Part shown: positions 7,258-10,687 of the stretch, piece after piece
How positions within the stretch are numbered: position 1 is the stretch's first letter
Layout of the letters: every line of letters starts with the position of its first letter
Assembly: GCA_003157175.1 (NCBI GenBank)
Contig: PMIQ01000092.1
Location: 1 to 10,687 of the forward strand
DNA length: 10,687 nt
Reading direction: 5' to 3'
Origin: Chloroflexota bacterium
GTDB taxonomy: Bacteria; Chloroflexota; Limnocylindria; Limnocylindrales; CSP1-4
Notes under the pieces: model-generated
What the model was told of the DNA's origin: nothing
Seen by the model: only the letters and a program-made list of their open reading frames with translations
Databases searched by the model: none
Position numbers and translations under genes: made by a program

Positions 7258-7779
7258 GTGGAAGCCGTAAACGTGGGGGACATGATCGATCAGGAGGGGT
7301 TCGACTCACAATACGGGGCGCTGTTCGGCGACCTCGCGGCTCTGGCGCGGGCCCTCGGCGCCGGCGCGGACGCCGAGGACGTGGCGCAGGAGGCCCTCGT
7401 GCATGCCCGCGGCCACCTCCACCAGTTGCGCGAACCAGACAAGTTGCGGGCCTGGGTCCGTCGCATGGCGGTCCGTGGCGCCTGCCGCGCCCGAAGCCGC
7501 CATCTCGCCAACCTCGACGCCGAGCACGTCGAGCGCTTGCCCGCGGCGGACCTCCCGGACATCGACGTGGCCGCCGCAATCGCCCTGCTGCCCGAACGGG
7601 AGCGCCTGGCGGTGACGCTGGTCTACGGTCTGGGCTACCGGCAGGACGAAGCCGCCGAGCTGATGGGCGTCGCCAGCGGAACGGTCTATTCGAGCGTCTG
7701 GCGGGCCCGACGCAAGCTGGCCCGCCTGCTCGCGGCGGACGAGCCGATCTCTGGTTCGATCGGGAGGAACCCGCGATGA
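7258..7779 (+). CDS. ECF-family RNA polymerase sigma factor
   Basis: A 173-residue group 4 (ECF) sigma factor containing only regions 2 and 4. Region 2 includes DAEDVAQEALVHA (38-50), the core-binding helix, and LRAWVRRMAVRGACRARSR, which contributes to -10 recognition. Region 4 (~105-156) runs ALLPERERLAVTLVYGLGYRQDEAAELMGVASGTVYSSVWRARRKL, with the helix-turn-helix reading the -35 element. The start is GTG 7258. ATG 7282, with GGGGGA very close to it, is a plausible alternative that would remove eight residues outside region 2. The stop overlaps the next start as ATGA, so sigma and anti-sigma are translationally coupled. ECF genes often autoregulate, but no promoter could be matched here. 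Confidence 0.92.
   Translation: MEAVNVGDMIDQEGFDSQYGALFGDLAALARALGAGADAEDVAQEALVHARGHLHQLREPDKLRAWVRRMAVRGACRARSRHLANLDAEHVERLPAADLPDIDVAAAIALLPERERLAVTLVYGLGYRQDEAAELMGVASGTVYSSVWRARRKLARLLAADEPISGSIGRNPR
7762..7767 (+). promoter_or_regulatory. Ribosome binding site GGGAGG of the anti-sigma gene
   Basis: GGGAGG ends eight bases before ATG 7776 and lies inside the sigma coding sequence. It fixes the start of the anti-sigma reading frame, which is otherwise open back to 7125, and fits the ATGA coupling. Confidence 0.75.
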
Positions 7780-10208
7780 ACGGACTGAGTGGACGGGTGG
7801 CGGCGATGCTGCGCCGCGGGCACATCGACGAGAAGCGTCTCGACGAAATCGCGGAGGCCGGCGTGGTTGCCACTTCGGCCGAGCACGCCCACCTCACGGC
7901 CTGCCGGCGCTGCCGCAGCCTGCTCGTGGGTTTCGGGCGGACGGCCGGCGTTCTGGGCGGTGCCTGGGTCGACAGGCCGCTCGACCGGGGCGTCGCGATA
8001 CCGGCGGGGACCGCCGGCGTCCGGCTGGGCCGGCCCGATGGGTTCGGCCGAACCGCCGGTCGCGGCGTGCGCCGGCGGGCGGCCGTTCCGGCGGCCATGG
8101 TCGCGATCCTGGTCGCGGTCGTGGCGACGGCCGGGCTGCTGACCCTGCGCGGCGGGGCCGGCCTTCGACCTGCGGCAAGCGGCGGGCAAAGTTCGAATGC
8201 GGCGACTACGCCGCCGGTCACGCCGGTCACGCCGAACGGAACGCCGCAGGAAACTGGGCTCGTCGCCCGGCTGCCGCTGGGCGGTCAGGTCTCCTGGGCG
8301 CCCGACAGCCAGCACCTGCTCGTGGCGTCACAGGCCCAGAGCATCGTCTACGACCGTTTCGGCAACGCCATTTCGACTTTCGGGCAGGTCGAGGCCTGGC
8401 TCGATGCGACCCATCTGATCTCCGGCGACGGCCGAGTGGCCGCCATAGACGAGCCGTACACAGGCGCGCCGCAGGACAACACGTGGGTCGTCGGTAGCGG
8501 CCATGGGGCGGCCGCCATCGTCGTGGCTATGCCGGGCTGCGTCGGCGACCCGATCATCGACTGGTACCGCGACGGCCATTACGTCAAGGCCAGCGAGAAG
8601 GCGACCCCGTTCGGCTGGTCGCCCGACGGCAAGCTCGTCCTGCTCGGCCACCACGATTGCGCCGACAGTGTGTCCGCAATGGACAACTGGAAGGGCTCGG
8701 TCGACGTCGTCGATTTCAGCTCAGGCAAAGTTCTGGCGACTGCCAAGAACGTCCGCGGCGATATGGCCTTCAATCCGTCGGCGACTCTCCTGGCCGCTCA
8801 ATCGGACGCGAATCTCGATATCGTCACGATCGCGGGGGGCGCCGTCAGAACGATCCCGGGAGCGCGCTTCCTGGGCTGGTTCGACGACGATCACCTTTAC
8901 TACATGGCGAATTCGACGTTGGAGATGCTGAACCTGCGTGCCGGCGCCTCTGCCAGCGCCCGCGTCAGCAGCGGTGAATGGCAGGTTCCATCGCCCTCGG
9001 GCCCCTGGCTTGTCGTCGACAACGCGGGTGCGGCGCGCCGGATCGCCACTGCGGATGGGACCACGACCCTGCTCGATCTCTCGTCCGCTGGCTTGCTGGT
9101 GCCCGAAGGTGAGACGTCCGTCAACGCCCCTTCGGCGCTGCAACAGCGGTGGTGGTCGCCGGATGGCCGGATGCTCGCGCTCGCGGCCCGAGACGCCACG
9201 TTCCTGGCCCTCTTCTCTGTCACCGACCTGCCCGGCTCGATCGCAGGCGCACTCCCGACGCCGATCGCCTCGCCCCAGGCCATCGCCGAACTGGATCGCG
9301 CCGCGCTTCCCGGGCCGGTCCGCGAACTCGTTCCGGACGGCAAGCGCGACGCCTTCTGGTTCCTCGGCGGCAAGTCGGGCGAGCCGATCGAGTTGTATCG
9401 GTTCGACGTCGCGACGGGGAAGCTGGCCGCGACTCCGATCGCCGGCACCACCTACGACCTTACGCGTGACCGGCTCGCCCTTGCGCCCACCGGCAAGCTC
9501 TGGATAGGCGCGGGCTACGAGGTCGTCGTCTATGACCCCGAAGCCGCCGGACAGGTCAACTTCGCGTTCCCCGCCTCAGATCCGGACATCCAGACCGATC
9601 CGGCGGCCGGCAAGCCCGACCCCTGGATCGCCGGCATCACCTTCGACGCCGAAGGCCACGCCCTGATCGCCCGCAACTGGGTCAGCTCGCTCGCGCAGGT
9701 GGACGAATCGCTCCACGTCACAGGCCGGATCGATATCTCCGATGGCTTCCCGATGACCGGCGGCGTGACAGTGGCCGGGAGCCGCGTCTGGGTCGTGGCC
9801 GACCCGGAACGTGGCTTCGGCTTCAGCTCGAGCACCGCGGCCGGCTCCACTTCGGACACCAAGTTCACGGCGCCGGCGCTGGCCGCGGTCGGCAACCGGC
9901 TGCTGACCGCCGGCACTCCGCCGGGTTGGCTCGACGCCCAGGGCGGCGGCGCCTCGTTGATCGAGCCCGTGATGGCCACGGCGGACCTGGTGGCGGGCGG
10001 CCCGGGCGGAATCTCCGCGCTCTACAGCGCCAATGCCGGCGAGATCCAATGGCGAGACGCGGATGGCAAGGTATCGGCCCAGGGAATCTACAGGCCGGAC
10101 GCGCCGCCGAGCATCGTGAATCTCGCCTTCGACGGTCAGGGCCGCCTGTGGGCGGTCGAGATTTCCGCGGTCGGCTATTCGCTGGTGCGCCTCAGCCCGG
10201 GCACCTGA
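7776..10208 (+). CDS. Membrane anti-sigma factor with large extracytoplasmic beta-propeller sensor domain
   Basis: An 810-residue protein predicted to hold the preceding ECF sigma at the membrane. The cytosolic N-terminus has helices and a zinc anti-sigma motif HxxxCxxC (His39, Cys43, Cys46 in HLTACRRCR). A basic cluster (R99-R101) precedes a single membrane helix (~102-124, VPAAMVAILVAVVATAGLL), giving N-in topology. A Thr/Pro/Ser-rich linker (~135-159) leads to about 650 residues of beta-propeller-like blades with TolB/WD40-style turns: WAPDS (174-178), WSPDG (281-285) and WSPDG (460-464). The second half carries further strands (FDAEGHAL, FDGQGRLWAV). The region is long enough for one large or two propellers. 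The only outer cysteines are C255 and C295, which may pair. Family anti-sigma factors usually have about 200-300 residues, so the sensor is unusually large. Ligand and release mechanism are unknown. The stop lies nine bases from that of gltD. Confidence 0.82.
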   Translation: MNGLSGRVAAMLRRGHIDEKRLDEIAEAGVVATSAEHAHLTACRRCRSLLVGFGRTAGVLGGAWVDRPLDRGVAIPAGTAGVRLGRPDGFGRTAGRGVRRRAAVPAAMVAILVAVVATAGLLTLRGGAGLRPAASGGQSSNAATTPPVTPVTPNGTPQETGLVARLPLGGQVSWAPDSQHLLVASQAQSIVYDRFGNAISTFGQVEAWLDATHLISGDGRVAAIDEPYTGAPQDNTWVVGSGHGAAAIVVAMPGCVGDPIIDWYRDGHYVKASEKATPFGWSPDGKLVLLGHHDCADSVSAMDNWKGSVDVVDFSSGKVLATAKNVRGDMAFNPSATLLAAQSDANLDIVTIAGGAVRTIPGARFLGWFDDDHLYYMANSTLEMLNLRAGASASARVSSGEWQVPSPSGPWLVVDNAGAARRIATADGTTTLLDLSSAGLLVPEGETSVNAPSALQQRWWSPDGRMLALAARDATFLALFSVTDLPGSIAGALPTPIASPQAIAELDRAALPGPVRELVPDGKRDAFWFLGGKSGEPIELYRFDVATGKLAATPIAGTTYDLTRDRLALAPTGKLWIGAGYEVVVYDPEAAGQVNFAFPASDPDIQTDPAAGKPDPWIAGITFDAEGHALIARNWVSSLAQVDESLHVTGRIDISDGFPMTGGVTVAGSRVWVVADPERGFGFSSSTAAGSTSDTKFTAPALAAVGNRLLTAGTPPGWLDAQGGGASLIEPVMATADLVAGGPGGISALYSANAGEIQWRDADGKVSAQGIYRPDAPPSIVNLAFDGQGRLWAVEISAVGYSLVRLSPGT

Positions 10209-10217
10209 CCGCGCGTC

Positions 10218-10687
10218 TCAGCCCGGCAGGACCGTCTCGCCGAACATGAGGAAGCGGTCGACGCCACGCGCGGCCAGGCGGCCCTCGTGGATCGCCCAAA
10301 CGACCAGCGACTGGCCGCGCGAGCAATCCCCGGCCGCGAAGACGCCCGGAGCGGTGGTCATCATGTCGTCGTCGTGGACGATGTTGCCGCGGTGGTCCAG
10401 CTTGCAGCCGAAGGCGGTCGGCAGCTCGGGCGCCGGGCCCACGAAGCCCATGGCGATCAGGACCAGGTCCGCCTCGAGCACCTTCTCAGTGCCTTCGCAC
10501 TCGCACATCTCCGGCCGGGCGCTCGCACCGTGCACCCATTCGATCTCGACCGTCTCGATGGCGCTGACCCGGCCGCTGTCGTCGCCGATCAGGCGGCGCG
10601 TATTGATCAGATAGCGGCGCGGGTCGGCGCCCCACAGGGCGGCGGCCTCTTCCTGGCCGTAGTCCATCTTGTAGACCTTGGGCCACT
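10218..10687 (-). CDS. gltD: Glutamate synthase small subunit, C-terminal part (5' end outside window)
   Basis: The last 155 residues of the NADPH-dependent glutamate synthase beta subunit, which oxidises NADPH and passes electrons through FAD and Fe-S centres to the large subunit during ammonia assimilation from glutamine and 2-oxoglutarate. Visible conserved blocks are WPKVYKMDYGQEEAAALWGADPR, ADLVLIAMGFVGP, and the FAD-binding GVFAAGDCSRGQSLVVWAIHEGR near the C-terminus. The reading frame continues off the right edge, so the gene starts outside the window. A related FAD/NAD oxidoreductase subunit is possible but less likely, given the DYGQEEA and GDCSRGQSLVVWAI signatures. gltB would be expected beyond the window edge. 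It converges on the anti-sigma gene with nine bases between stops. Confidence 0.92.
   Translation of the reverse strand, partial: WPKVYKMDYGQEEAAALWGADPRRYLINTRRLIGDDSGRVSAIETVEIEWVHGASARPEMCECEGTEKVLEADLVLIAMGFVGPAPELPTAFGCKLDHRGNIVHDDDMMTTAPGVFAAGDCSRGQSLVVWAIHEGRLAARGVDRFLMFGETVLPG

Noticed and set aside
7125..7775. 217-codon upstream extension of the anti-sigma frame
   Set aside because: It overlaps the sigma gene in another frame and is Arg/Pro-rich. The Shine-Dalgarno at 7762 and the ATGA overlap fix the start at 7776.
5540..8230. Long minus-strand ORFs of 419 and 467 codons (5540-6799 and 6827-8230)
   Set aside because: Arg/Pro/Ala-rich shadow frames of GC-rich genes. They run opposite to well-supported lhgO, sigma and anti-sigma coding sequences or overlap the methyltransferase in another frame.

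Overview
The window is very GC-rich, gene-dense bacterial chromosome with short gaps and no IS elements, CRISPR arrays or rRNA/tRNA genes that I can see. The gene content is a putative F420-dependent oxidoreductase, a fused Ada protein, a Gram-positive-style signal peptidase I, and an ECF sigma factor with a membrane anti-sigma factor. Several starts look leaderless, with a TANNNT -10 box 6-7 bases before the start codon. Together these suggest a Chloroflexota or Actinomycetota genome, possibly an environmental Chloroflexota. That assignment is inference only.

Layout, left to right. Bases 1-102 (+) are the Pro-rich C-terminal tail of a gene that begins outside the window. A luciferase-like (LLM) flavin/F420 oxidoreductase (129-1148, -) faces away from a complete Ada DNA alkylation-repair protein (1239-2420, +). 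The two share a 90-bp gap in which both appear to have leaderless promoters. Ada runs tail-to-tail, with one base between stops, into an aldehyde dehydrogenase (2422-3867, -). The dehydrogenase is the second gene of an apparent operon behind a 73-residue eight-cysteine zinc-ribbon protein (3883-4104, -). A 254-bp gap with a perfect 9-bp dyad separates this operon from signal peptidase I (4359-4949, +). An L-2-hydroxyglutarate oxidase homologue follows (5114-6337, +). A class I methyltransferase (6436-7068, -) converges on it, and the gap between them holds a tandem 36-bp palindromic repeat.

The right-hand third is a signalling module. An ECF sigma factor (7258-7779, +) overlaps by ATGA a protein of about 810 residues (7776-10208, +). 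The N-terminus of that protein carries an HxxxCxxC zinc anti-sigma motif, followed by one transmembrane helix and a very large beta-propeller-like extracytoplasmic region. I infer that the propeller senses an envelope or extracellular condition and controls release of the sigma factor. The window ends inside gltD, the glutamate synthase small subunit (10218-10687, -), seen only as its C-terminal part.

The genes do not form one pathway. They are independent housekeeping, repair and catabolic units. The sigma/anti-sigma pair is the most system-like element, and the small zinc-ribbon protein and intergenic dyads are the least explained parts.
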